From Omphiscola glabra (Eukaryota; Mollusca; Gastropoda; Lymnaeidae), in NCBI GenBank assembly GCA_964017045.1, contig OZ024808.1, forward strand, positions 29,048,495 through 29,112,494: DNA of 64,000 nucleotides, given 5' to 3'. Of this stretch, positions 1-9,740 are shown piece by piece. Below the pieces are notes generated by a model. It saw only the letters and a program-made list of their open reading frames with translations, did no database searches and was not told where the DNA came from. How positions within the stretch are numbered: position 1 is the stretch's first letter; every line of letters begins with the position of its first letter. Both the position numbers and the translations under genes were made by a program.

Positions 1-945
1 ACATTTGAACCTTCCACCCAGTGTCATAAGAAAACGGGTTTGTGGGATTTGTTGAAGGGGCATACCCCAGGGTGCCATACCCCAGGGTGCCATTTCAGGA
101 GGCTCCAAAATCATATTTTTCATTCAAATTACGCGATAGGTTTTAGAATTATCTTTTCTTTTAATTAAGGGAAGCAACTTCTGCAATTATAACGTTTAGT
201 TTTCACTTTTGGTATATTCCCTCAACAATAGTTTGGTATTCAAACCGTCAATTATATTTTAGTTGCGATGCTGCGAGCATCGAAGCAGGCGGTGCACAGA
301 GACCAAACACACTGCACACGTTACAGTACCGTAATCTCTACATCATAAGGCTAGTAGGTCCTAACACATGACTCGTTCTTGGGCGGTTATACTAAGTAAC
401 TCACAACAAATATCTTACCACCATGATAATGAATACAGTTTATTTTAAAAGCAAACACATCTTTATTAATTTTTAAAAAACTGAAGTCAGAACCAGTAGG
501 CTTAATAAGACACTAAAGAGGCACACATACTATTTATATTAAAGATTGGATTTCAATAGACCAAAAGATAGTTCCTGTAAAAAAAATTATTACAATAACG
601 CTATATGATTTGTCTTTTTCTAAGAACCCAACACTCTTTTTTTTTTATAAGCGTTGCGCCAATGATAGATAGGCCCCTAAAGAAATAAATCAGAGTGATA
701 AAAATTCTTTCATAAAATTTATAGAAGGAAATAGGATACTTTTCATAACAAAGTTCTGAAACCCATGCAGTGCTTTAAAGTGAACTCGGTGCTTAATATT
801 TAAATAAAACACATTTGTGTGTGTGCAATATCACAACTTCCTCTAATAGTGCGATAATTTGTCAATTCCATGTTAACGCGTTGTTTTATTTTTAGACTCA
901 CTGGTGGTTTAGTAGAGAAGTTAGGCCTACTTTTCTCCCTCTAGA
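1..945. other. No gene seen; AT-rich flank
   Basis: No reading frame with coding character, splice-bounded exon or recognisable repeat was found. A short direct duplication of the phrase ccccagggtgccat lies near 65-95. The stretch ends at the target-site duplication of the MITE at 954. Confidence 0.4.
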
Positions 946-1318
946 CTCTAGACCAGGGGTGGGCAAACTACGGCCGCATGCGGCCCGGCAACTGATATTA
1001 TGTGGCCCTCGAAGGCATTTAGAAATTAAAAAAATTTACTATGTTTTTAAGTTATTTTGTTGAATTTTACAGAATTTCATGCACCGTTATGATTTTTAAA
1101 ACATTTTTGATCACATTTCTTTCTAATTTTCTATTTTTTTAAACAGTCCTTGACACCTTTGTCATGTAATGCTAAAATGCGAAACTATCGATTTTAATAT
1201 AGGGAAATGTTTATCGATATTTAAAAATTGGACATAATATACATGCTGCCCCCCCAATAGCTTTACCTTTGTCAATGTGGCCCTCCGCACAAAAAGTTTG
1301 CCCACCCCTGCTCTAGAC
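946..1318. mobile_element. hAT-type MITE with intact 8-bp target duplication
   Basis: The element proper is 954-1310. It begins CAGGGGTGGGCAAACTACGG and ends in the approximate reverse complement, AAAGTTTGCCCACCCCTG. It is flanked by a perfect 8-bp direct repeat, CTCTAGAC, at 946-953 and 1311-1318. An 8-bp duplication and CAGGGGTG-type ends are the signature of the hAT superfamily. The 357-bp interior has no transposase, so it is non-autonomous. Just beyond it a (AT) run and a 15-base G tract (about 1430-1446) occur. Confidence 0.93.
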
Positions 1319-1479
1319 TGACTAGACAGGTCTAGGTACATCTGCGCGTTAGCAAAACACTGTAGGAGTTTAAAAAAGTAATATATATATATATTTAAAA
1401 ATGGATTTTTAATCAACCATTTTTTTTTTTGGGGGGGGGGGGGGGCTTTAAGAATAGTAGACATATGTAGGCTAACTAA

Positions 1480-1625
1480 ATCGAAAGCTTCAAAGCCGCC
1501 CTGACATCTGCTAGGGGCCGTTAGATTGGCAACATCGCTTCCCCAACCGTTGCACATATGCCAGTATATGGATGCAGCAACGTACCGAACCAGAACCAGA
1601 ACCAGAAATGAAATAGATATGCTCA
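1480..1625 (+). mobile_element. LINE 3'-end fragment (paralogue of 3836-4165)
   Basis: The stretch from about 1486 (cgaaagcttcaaagccgccc) to 1610 aligns by eye with 3855-3937 plus 4090-4140, sharing the block GTTGCACATATGCCAGT and the CCAGAACCAGAA tail. It is therefore a second, 5'-truncated copy of the non-LTR element described at 3395. It preserves the uninterrupted form of the site into which the MITE at 3938 inserted. Confidence 0.6.
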
Positions 1626-1792
1626 AAATTAAAAGTAAATAAATTTAGTAAAAGTATGGTAATCGCCCCAAAGGGGTTAAAGTGATAAAAACAAATTGGA
1701 TGAGTTAAACACCGCCATTTGTTTCTGACACAAAAGACATTGAATTATATGCGTTTTGAAATAACCCAAAATTAATGCATGGTTACGCATCA

Positions 1793-2738
1793 CGAGTGTA
1801 ACAATTACAACATATACTCTGACCTTTAGAGTGTAACAATTACAACATATACTCTGACCTTTAGAGTGTAACAATTACAACATACACTTCGACCTTTAGA
1901 GTGTAACAATTACAACATACATTCCGACATTAAGAGTGTAACAATTACAACATAAACTCTGACCTTTAGAGTGTAACAATTACAACATACACTCTGACCT
2001 TTAGAGTGTAACAATTACAACATACACTCTGACCTTTAGAGTGTAACAATTACAACATACACTCCGACCTTTAGAGTGTAACAATTACAACATACACTCT
2101 GACCTTTAGAGTGTAACAATTACAACATACACTCCGACCTTTAGAGTGTAACAATTACAACATACACTCTGACCTTTAGAGTGTAACAATTACAACATAC
2201 ACTCTGACCTTTAGAGTGTAACAATAACAACATACATTCCGACATTAAGAGTGTAACAATTACAGCATACACTCTGACCTTTAGAGTGTAACAATTACAA
2301 CATACACTCTGACCTTTAGAGTGTAACAATTACAACATACACTCTGACCTTTAGAGTGTAACAATTACAACATACACTCTGACCTTTAGAGTGTAACAAT
2401 TACAACATACACTCTGACATTTAGAGTGTAACAATTACAACATACACTCTGACCTTTAGAGTGTAACAATTACAACATACACTCTGACCTTTAGAGTGTA
2501 ACAATTACAACATACACTCTGACCTTTAGAGTGTAACAATTACAACATACACTCTGACCTTTAGAGTGTAACAATTACAACATACACTCTGACCTTTAGA
2601 GTGTAACAATTACAACATACACTCTGACCTTTAGAGTGTAACAATTACAACATACACTCTGACCTTTAGAGTGTAACAATTACAACATACACTCTGACCT
2701 TTAGAGTGTAACAATTACAACATACACTCTGACCTTTA
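1793..2738. repeat. 35-bp satellite array, about 27 copies
   Basis: The unit gtgtaacaattacaacatac plus actctgacctttaga repeats head to tail with few substitutions. Variants such as CATTCCGACATTAAGA recur at 1920 and 2235, showing that blocks of units were copied together. The array stops abruptly at 2738. Open frames across it are artefacts of the periodicity. Confidence 0.97.
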
Positions 2739-3394
2739 AAAAATAGAAAACTATATTGACCCAAACATATTTAATGACACTCATTTATTGCAGAATCATA
2801 AAATGTCCATTCAAAAACTTGAAAAGCGAATTTGTTTTAAATCTCCCACTCTACTTATGCTATATACACATTAATTCTCAATCTTATTGCTTGATCTTAA
2901 ACGTGACCAAATTTCCTAAAAGTGTGATACATTTTGATTCCAATTTTAATCAAGCCTGACAAATTATGTGTATATTTTTTAAGTTACTAATTTGACAAAG
3001 AAACATGCATTTTAAACATAGTTAATATAAAAATCCCAAAAGATCAAATACTTTTTAAAACTAATATTTTTGACAAAATGATCATCAAAATAAAATTTAC
3101 TAATTAATAGTTTACTGGCTCCTACAAAGCCGATAGTTCAAAGAAAACACCAAACGTTGTCTAAGAGTCATCAAATATAGTTTTATTTATGGTTGAAATA
3201 TACGTGTTCAAATATATCACCGTCTTTGGAAGGGTTATGTAAAGTCACTCACAATTCCAATGAACATACACAAAGAATTATTAATTTATACTAAGTCCCA
3301 CTCAAAAAACCTTCTGTCGAATCCACACTCAAATATAATCGTTCTCTCTCTCCAATAATAATTTCTCTCCCTCTTATACCCTCACAGACCATGC
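2739..3394. other. AT-rich spacer, nothing recognised
   Basis: Small open frames here lack coding features and splice context. No terminal inverted repeats were seen. Confidence 0.35.
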
Positions 3395-4165
3395 ACTCGT
3401 GATAACAAGAAAAATGTTCACATTCATTCACCACTCTAATGTTTTCCCAACTCACAACAAACACTTTCTCCCCTGGGGCCCCCCCCCCTGCCAAGACGGT
3501 CATACTCTTGGGAAACTACAGCCAATCCCACGAGCACTCCCTTTCCGTCCCCCAAACATACACACAAAAAAGGAAACACACAATCTGACCGTGACAGTGG
3601 TCATGGGGCTAGTGCCGGCCATCCCAGCAAACAATTATCTCACACCACAGAAGCCAGCTCGATTAATCAGAGCCAAACGCTCACTAAACACTGACTTCAC
3701 CTCTAATAGCTCCATAAGCAATTACATCCTGAACAATGGTAAATGCTTCACTGTGCCTCGGTGTAACACAGTCCAACATAAACAATCATTTTCCTCACGC
3801 ACAATCATTGCTTGGAACCACCTGGACAGTACCGCCGTAAACTCGTCGTCAAACCAGAGCTTCAAAACTGCCAGAGCATCCCCTGGGAGCCGTTAAAATA
3901 CCAGCATCGCATCCTCAACCGTTGCACATATGCCAGTCAGAGGCGTAACAACGGCTTGGCATTGGGGCAGTTGCCAAGGGCGCCGGCCTGCGCCTGTTCA
4001 AAAGAGCGCCACTAAATCTCTAATTTTTAAATATTTATTATTTAAAAAATAAATTAGCCAAGGGCGCCAAAAACCCAGTTACGCCTCTGATGCCAGTACA
4101 TGGATTCAGCCACGTACCCTACCAGAACCAGAATGAAAATACAGCCTGATTCATATATGCATTCA
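3395..4165 (+). mobile_element. Non-LTR retrotransposon 3' end (reverse-transcriptase ORF C-terminus)
   Basis: The + strand frame at 3399-3896 ends with the sequence typical of the extreme C-terminus of LINE ORF2 proteins. It shows CFTVPRCNTVQHKQSF followed by SRTIIAWNHLDS and an SFKTA stretch, then a stop at 3894. Only this end of the protein is present and no catalytic YxDD box is visible, so this is a 5'-truncated dead copy. The 3' untranslated tail continues to about 4165 and is split by a MITE at 3938-4089. The upstream limit is uncertain. Confidence 0.72.
3930..4097. mobile_element. 152-bp hAT-type MITE inside the LINE tail
   Basis: The element 3938-4089 has inverted ends CAGAGGCGTAAC and GTTACGCCTCTG, flanked by the 8-bp direct repeat ATGCCAGT at 3930-3937 and 4090-4097. 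The interior contains GGCGCC blocks in inverted orientation and an AT palindrome. The paralogous LINE tail at 1551-1575 reads straight through the site with a single ATGCCAGT, which is an empty-site control within the same window. Confidence 0.95.
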
Positions 4166-4242
4166 ATTGATAAAGTGAATAAAAATCTAATGCTACAGGC
4201 ACTCATATTTTGAAATACATCTAACATGGACAAATAGCAATC

Positions 4243-4455
4243 CACTAGACCAGCGGTTCTCAACCTGTGGGTCACGACGCCTTTGGGGGTCAAATGACCC
4301 TTTCCCAGGGGTCGCCTAAGACCACCGGAAAACACATATACTTTACAGTAATGAAGTAGCAACTAAATTAATTTTTTGATTGAGGGTCGCCACATCATGA
4401 TGAACTGTGTTAAGGGGTCGCGGCATTAGGAAGTTTGAGAACCACTGCACTAGAC
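4243..4455. mobile_element. 197-bp hAT-type MITE with 8-bp target duplication
   Basis: The element 4251-4447 starts CAGCGGTTCTCAACCTGTGG and ends AGTTTGAGAACCACTG. The duplication CACTAGAC lies at 4243-4250 and 4448-4455. These ends belong to the widespread CAGTGGTTCTCAA class of hAT elements. No transposase. Confidence 0.94.
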
Positions 4456-4689
4456 AGACCTGGCTTTCACCTTCACAACGACCCCCTTATATCACGCAAA
4501 GAAGAATAGTTATGTATTTTTTACTCATTATTTTAAAAAGATAATTAAGGCTTTGTAAGTCACTCTAAAAACTGTGATCAAATAATGACACTTAGTTAAC
4601 TGTGATCGAACACTAATTTTGTCTCAAACTTTTTTCTTTCTTCTTTTTTTAAAATTTTTATTATAGATATCATCTTTTATCAATCTCAT

Positions 4690-5225
4690 CATCAGATGCG
4701 CTACCACCCATGTAGGGCCCTGACCTGCTCCATCACATTCTTCAATTGGGAACAATCCTTGACTTTCCGCCTCCATGCGCGAACCCCCAACTTGTGTAAA
4801 TCCTTATTTACACGGTTGATCCATCTCAGCCCTGGGCGACCGGTGAGTCGTCTGCCCCTAGGTGTCTGCCAGTAGATTACTTTTTTAAATTGTTGCGACT
4901 GTGGGTGGGTCTTTGTACAATTTTTGTAGCTACTAGTTCGTACGGATTCACCAGACATCAGTCGATCACCGGGGTCGTATGTTTTCCTGAGGATTCTCCT
5001 CTCTCCTGTAATGAGCAGGTTCTCTGCTTTTCTGGTAAGAGACCAAGTATCACTAGCGTAAGTTACTACTAGTCTTATGATGGTGATATATATTGTCTTC
5101 TTTGTTCCACTTGAGAGGTTTTTGCTTCCCAGTCTTTTTATAGATATTGATAAAACCGAATTTTGATGATTCCGTGAAGCCAGTTTTAAAATCAAGAGAG
5201 GGTTCAACAGTACCTGTGACATAAG
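4690..5225 (-). pseudogene. LINE ORF2 C-terminal fragment
   Basis: On the - strand the frame from about 5140 to 4701 reads a run typical of non-LTR elements after the polymerase domain: TYASDTWSLTRKAENLL, then GERRILRKTYDP, then GRPGLRWINRVNKDL. The polymerase core lies upstream on the same strand at 6230-6830, separated by spacer and a 15-bp satellite. One degraded element spanning about 4690-6830 is plausible. The frame is broken at about 5150 and no catalytic aspartates are present here. Confidence 0.8.
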
Positions 5226-5790
5226 TATTTTTATGAAGACAATGAGTCATTTTAAGAAAGCTAGCTGAAATAGCTACGCCGCTGGAGATATTGCCGATGC
5301 AACCTTAAAATTAAAACCGGGAGGCCCAACATTTTGCCACACCATTCCACGAAAACAACAACTTTGCAGTTGGATGAAAGTGCCACCCAATGCGGACTGT
5401 GCCCTCCACTAGGTCTCAGTCTTCCATTCGCGCACGGAGCTTTGATGGCAGCACAATGATGAAAGGTTGGGTTGAAAATTGCATGTTTTTTAATTTTTCC
5501 CAACCATTATAATTTATATCGTGTTTTAAAATAACTTTTAACAAGTATTAAAAAAAAATAGCGAAATGCAACCCCCCATCTTTTTTTTCCTTCTCCAAAT
5601 GAATGTTAATTGCAGGACTTTCCACTATGTTTTAATTGCAAGAATTCACCAGCGTTCTCCACCCCCCCCCCCCCAAATCTACTGCTGTCACAAAATCTAA
5701 ATAATCCCTCTTAAACTCAATATTGTCTCTAAGGGACTGATGCTCTAATGTCTTGAAGGCTTATTTTTGCGCTCGTGAAATACTTTAGAT
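5226..5790. other. Spacer within the broken LINE; C tract
   Basis: Nothing coding was recognised. A homopolymeric C run sits at about 5661-5676. Confidence 0.4.
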
Positions 5791-5794
5791 GTTT

Positions 5795-6072
5795 TGCTGT
5801 TTAGATGTCTTGTGTTTATGTGTCTTGTGTTTATGTGTCTTGTGTTTATGTGTCTTGTGTTTAGATGTCTTGTGTTTATGTGTCTTGTGTTTAGATGTCT
5901 TGTGTTTATGTGTCTTGTGTTTATGTGTCTTGTGTTTATGTGTCTTGTGTTTATGTGTCTTGTGTTTAGATGTCTTGTGTTTATGTGTCTTGTGTTTAGA
6001 TATCTGGTTTTTATGTGTCTTGTGTTTAGATGGCGTGTTTATGCATCTTGTGTTTATGTGTCTTGTGTTTAA
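5795..6072. repeat. 15-bp satellite (TGTCTTGTGTTTATG), about 18 copies
   Basis: Units alternate between TGTCTTGTGTTTATG and TGTCTTGTGTTTAGA. On the - strand the array reads in frame with the upstream reverse-transcriptase fragment, giving a long Lys/His/Thr-rich tail that is a product of periodicity rather than protein evolution. It grew inside the decaying LINE. Confidence 0.95.
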
Positions 6073-6229
6073 ATGTTTCCAGTTCAAAAATGTTCTCTTA
6101 GAAAGAATATTTATCCATGTGCTGCAAATGAATATGAACAAGGCTGCACCTACCCGGGTACCAATAGCCACTTCGTATGAACAATGTAATAAAAAACATT
6201 CCGATTTATTAATCAATAAAATAATATAA
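6073..6229. other. Spacer with a fragment of the 8-kb inverted-repeat family
   Basis: The phrase GGCTGCACCTACCCGGGTAC followed by CAATAG (about 6140-6167) matches the termini of the repeat family at 7917-8625 (TACCCGGGTACCAATAGGTG). It is probably a small solo end of that element. Confidence 0.45.
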
Positions 6230-6830
6230 TATGATATTAATCCCATGACTTCCCATATCATTCTGGTTAGGTTTGTGTTAATTGTGTTGATGTTGTAGTG
6301 CCTCATGGTGGCCCATAAAGCAGCATGCCAAACCCTGTCGAATGCCTTCTCGAAATCCACAAAGACTTGGTATAGGTTTTGTTGGTGTTGAGCATATTTC
6401 TCACATAGTATTCGGAGGTTTAAGATCTGCTCAGTAGTGCCACGTCCTTGCCTGAAGCCCGCCTGTTCTTCAGCAATGATTCTGTCGGCATATGGTCTTA
6501 GTCGGTTCAGTATAACCTTCAGCATGACCTTGCTTGGGTGGCTTATTAGGCTAATGGTGCAATAGTTTTGGCATTGCTGAAGGTCACCTTTCTTGGGGAG
6601 GGTGATAATGAGCGATTGCGTCCATGATTTGGGCCATTCCCCTGTCAGCCATATTTTGTTGCAAATATTGATTAGGGCACTTATCATTGTTTCTCCATCT
6701 TGTTTCACAAACTCGGCAGGGACAAACATTACAATAGTATAAAGAAGAAAATCTGGATACAATACTTTCAAATTGAAGATGGTAAATTTAAGGCGCATAG
6801 CAGCCAAGAGGTCTCCGCACGTGTGAAGAT
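6230..6830 (-). pseudogene. Non-LTR reverse transcriptase fragment (RVT_1 N-terminal half)
   Basis: The - strand frame contains landmark blocks of a non-LTR reverse transcriptase: a WP.SW...IITLPKKGD stretch, the YCTISLISHPSKVMLKVILN block, AEEQAGFRQGRGTTEQI, and FVDFEKAFDRVWHAALW. The first catalytic aspartate region (FVDFEKAFDRV) is present, but the F/YADD box is lost because the frame runs into a 15-bp satellite before reaching it. The start is arbitrary. This is a dead internal fragment of a LINE whose C-terminus is at 4690-5225. Confidence 0.85.
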
Positions 6831-6924
6831 CTCATAGTATTCTAAACATAATATTTAAACTGTATCACAACGTTTCGTGTTCCATACGTTTTATCAAGAA
6901 AATTCAAGTACCGTCGACGGGCCT

Positions 6925-6985
6925 GATAAACTGACATCGCGGGTCGGATACGGCCCACAGGCCGTAGTTTTGTAACCCCCTGGTA
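6925..6985. mobile_element. Solo hAT terminus
   Basis: The run GCGGGTCGGATACGGCCCAC to TAACCCCCTGG resembles the GC-rich subterminal and terminal region of the CAGGGGGTT / CAGGGGTG hAT MITEs elsewhere in the window. No partner end or target duplication was found nearby. Confidence 0.4.
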
Positions 6986-7916
6986 TAGCGGAACAAAGAG
7001 TTCCTTCAATATTTATGTCTGGACATTTTAGTGGGCCATACCATTAAACAGTAGATAGGCTAAGGTTTCGATCTATACCAAATATATCCCGGTAGAATTG
7101 TAATTATAATAGAAAAAGCAATGGCACCTAAGGGTCTGTTTTGCGCGACTTTTGCCCCACCCCCCCCCCTTTTTTTAAACAAGTCAAAATTATGACTTAC
7201 CATACTACTTTAATATACATTTTAAACAAATTTAAATTTCTTGTTAATGCAAATGGTAAAAGCCAAAGTATTCATTACAGTTTATATATTAAAATTCACA
7301 AAAATATCTCATTTTTTAAATAAAAAGAATATAAATTCTAAATCTTTCGGTTTCGGCCGAAAGTCTCGTTAAGCTTTTAGTTTCGGCTTCGGTTTTGGCC
7401 TAAAGTAATTTTTAACTTTCGGCTTGGTTTTGGTTGAAACCAGAAAATCACACTCGGTCTATCTCTACCTCCTATGAATATGTATGCCACCGTACATTTT
7501 TTGCAAATCAGTAATCAATATTAACATTCTTCTACGCTACATGTATAAATTCTTTTTCAAAAATAGTTCAACGCATCGTTTCGTATAATTAAAGAATATG
7601 CTTATTATTTTTAATGTAAAATATATTCCAAAGTTATATCCAATTGTAATCTCACTTGGAACTTGAAATTTAAAATTGAAATGCATAGTTCAAAATATTG
7701 TATTCTAACTTATCTATATAGTATGTCCCAATTTCAAGCAATTTTTGAAAATGTTACTTGATCAGCATTTACTTTCTTATTTTAGCTATTGTTTAACATT
7801 TAAGTTCCACTTTTTAACCTTCTCCCTTGATAATAAAGATGCTAATTTGTTTTGTCCTTCATTTTGGTACGTAGGCCTACATCTACGTTTCATAAGTTGC
7901 AAATAAATAACGAAGT
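6986..7916. other. AT-rich spacer with TTTCGG-rich patch
   Basis: No gene. Between 7345 and 7445 the words TTTCGG, CTTCGG and TTTTGG recur (for example TTTCGGTTTCGGCCGAAA), suggesting a decayed transposon end. Both boundaries are unclear. Confidence 0.35.
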
Positions 7917-8625
7917 GGGTGTTGGTACCCGTGTACCAGAAGTGAGAGGTTGGGATTAAAAAACGATTTAAAATATTATTGTTGGGTTTGTAAGACCAAA
8001 TGGCAAATGAGGTATCAAATGAAAGATAATTTAATGTAGGCTACTATACGTTTATAATCTTAATTCTTCAGTTTTACTAAAATAAACTACCACAAATGAC
8101 ATTCGAATAGCATTGAGTCTAATGGAACCCGGGTGCGAATGGCGGCGCTGCGTGTCCTGGTCCATTTTGACTAAGGTTGCACCTATAGGTACACGGGTAC
8201 GAGAATTGAGAGGTTGGGATTAAAAAACGATTTAAAATATTATTGTTGGGTTTGTAAGACCAAATGAGGTATCAAATGAAAGATAATTGAATGTACTATA
8301 CGTTTGTAAACTTAATTCTTCATTTTAACTAAAATAAACTACTACAAATGACATCCGAATAGCATTAGTCAAAATTGACCCGGACACGCAGCGCCGCCAT
8401 TCGCACACGGGTACCATTAAGCTCAATGCTATTCGGATGTCATTTGTGGTAGTTTATTTTAGTAAAACTAAAGAATTAACATTTCAAACGTATAGTACAT
8501 TCAATTATCTTTCATTTGATACCTCATTTTGTCATACAATCCCAACAATAATATTTTTAATAGTTTTTTTAATCCCAAACCTCCCACTTCTGGTACCCGG
8601 GTACCAATAGGTGCAGCCAATAAAT
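7917..8625. repeat. Three copies of a 230-240-bp repeat, two direct and one inverted
   Basis: Copy A (about 7917-8163) and copy B (about 8190-8395) run in the same direction. Copy C (about 8385-8622) is their reverse complement. Each contains GGTACCCGTGTACC-type ends, GAGAGGTTGGGATTAAAAAA, ATGAGGTATCAAATGAAAGA, AATAAACTACTACAAATGAC and a GC-rich end GGCGGCGCTGCGTG. B and C form a near-perfect hairpin of about 210-bp arms. Boundaries such as GGTGCAGCC/GGCTGCACC suggest a fold-back or MITE family. No target duplication was confirmed. Confidence 0.85.
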
Positions 8626-9571
8626 AATTCATTAGACAAGCCAAGTTGACATAGAGCTATAGCGTAATTGATTAAATTTAAAAAAAAAAAAGGTGCCACT
8701 AACAGAAGATAAAACTTAGCCTACAAATGTCCTAAAGTCCAGTTAGGTTACTTGGGCACTGGGCAAACATCTAGACCCGATTTCTTTCGTTATTTAGAAG
8801 TAGAACTAGAGACAGCTTAATTTTAACTAACTACAACTACTAGCGCAGAGTAACGGTTTCATGACCCAGTTTTCAGGATTTATTAATATCATTTTTCGTC
8901 TGCTGAAATAATATGGACACGTGTATGTGAAAATGCATTTTTAATCATAATTATTTTATACTTAGATGTAGCATTGAGCATTCACTTTGTTATATAAAAA
9001 TGAATTTAAATCAATAATTATAATACTGCATCTTTTTTTTTTTAGTAAATAAAAGTAAGGCCAATCTGGTTTCTATTTTTTATGCAACCACTGTAAAAAA
9101 CTGTAAATTGTTTGTGTTTGTTGAAAATAGTTTGAAATTATAAAAATATATATCAAGTATTAGTATTGAGTATTGCTACTATACTACTACTATTGACTAT
9201 ATTTTTTTATAAGTTAGGCTTTAACACGATTTATTCGTTTATGATTTATGTTATTTTGTTACTGCTTAACTATAAACTATATTAGTGGGGACATTATGAT
9301 TATGAATGAAATGAAAATGAATGACATAACTTGATAATTAAGCAAGTGTAACTTAACTTTCACTTTTTTATTTTTTAATAATAGTTTTACATGTTTAATT
9401 GAAAAACAATAACAAGAGTAGGCCACTACCTACTGTATAATATTGTATAGATATTATATAAGTTGTCATTGTTAGTTGTCTCTCATTTCACTGCTAAACT
9501 GATTTTAGTGTGTGTGTGTATTGATTTTTGAAATACATTGAATTAACATTTAAAACAAAATGTGTCCACAG
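8626..9571. other. 5' region of the PLP enzyme gene; first exon not located
   Basis: The first recognisable exon (9572) has no in-frame ATG and needs one base from an upstream exon. The missing first exon should lie here or further upstream. No convincing ATG-to-GT exon could be picked out of this AT-rich stretch by eye. Confidence 0.4.
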
Positions 9572-9740
9572 ACCCTGGAAATCAAGCAGAAGAATATCAG
9601 TTGGATGTGAAGGGTCTGGATGATGTAAAATTTGGACAGGATATAAGACGCAAAGAATTTCTCCTCCAGCCTGACATTGTGTTTTTAAATCATGGTAGCT
9701 ATGGCACTGTACCAAGAAGGATTTTTGACATCCAAATCAA
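9572..9740 (+). CDS. PLP enzyme exon with LNHGSYGTVP motif
   Basis: The acceptor is TGTCCACAG at 9571 and the donor GTATGA at 9741. It encodes a polar N-terminal stretch and then FLNHGSYGTVPRRIFDIQIK. The Asn-His-Gly-Ser block lines the PLP pocket in class-V enzymes. The exon ends with two bases of a Lys codon that is completed by G at 10165. Reading through the donor gives a stop soon afterwards. Confidence 0.85.
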
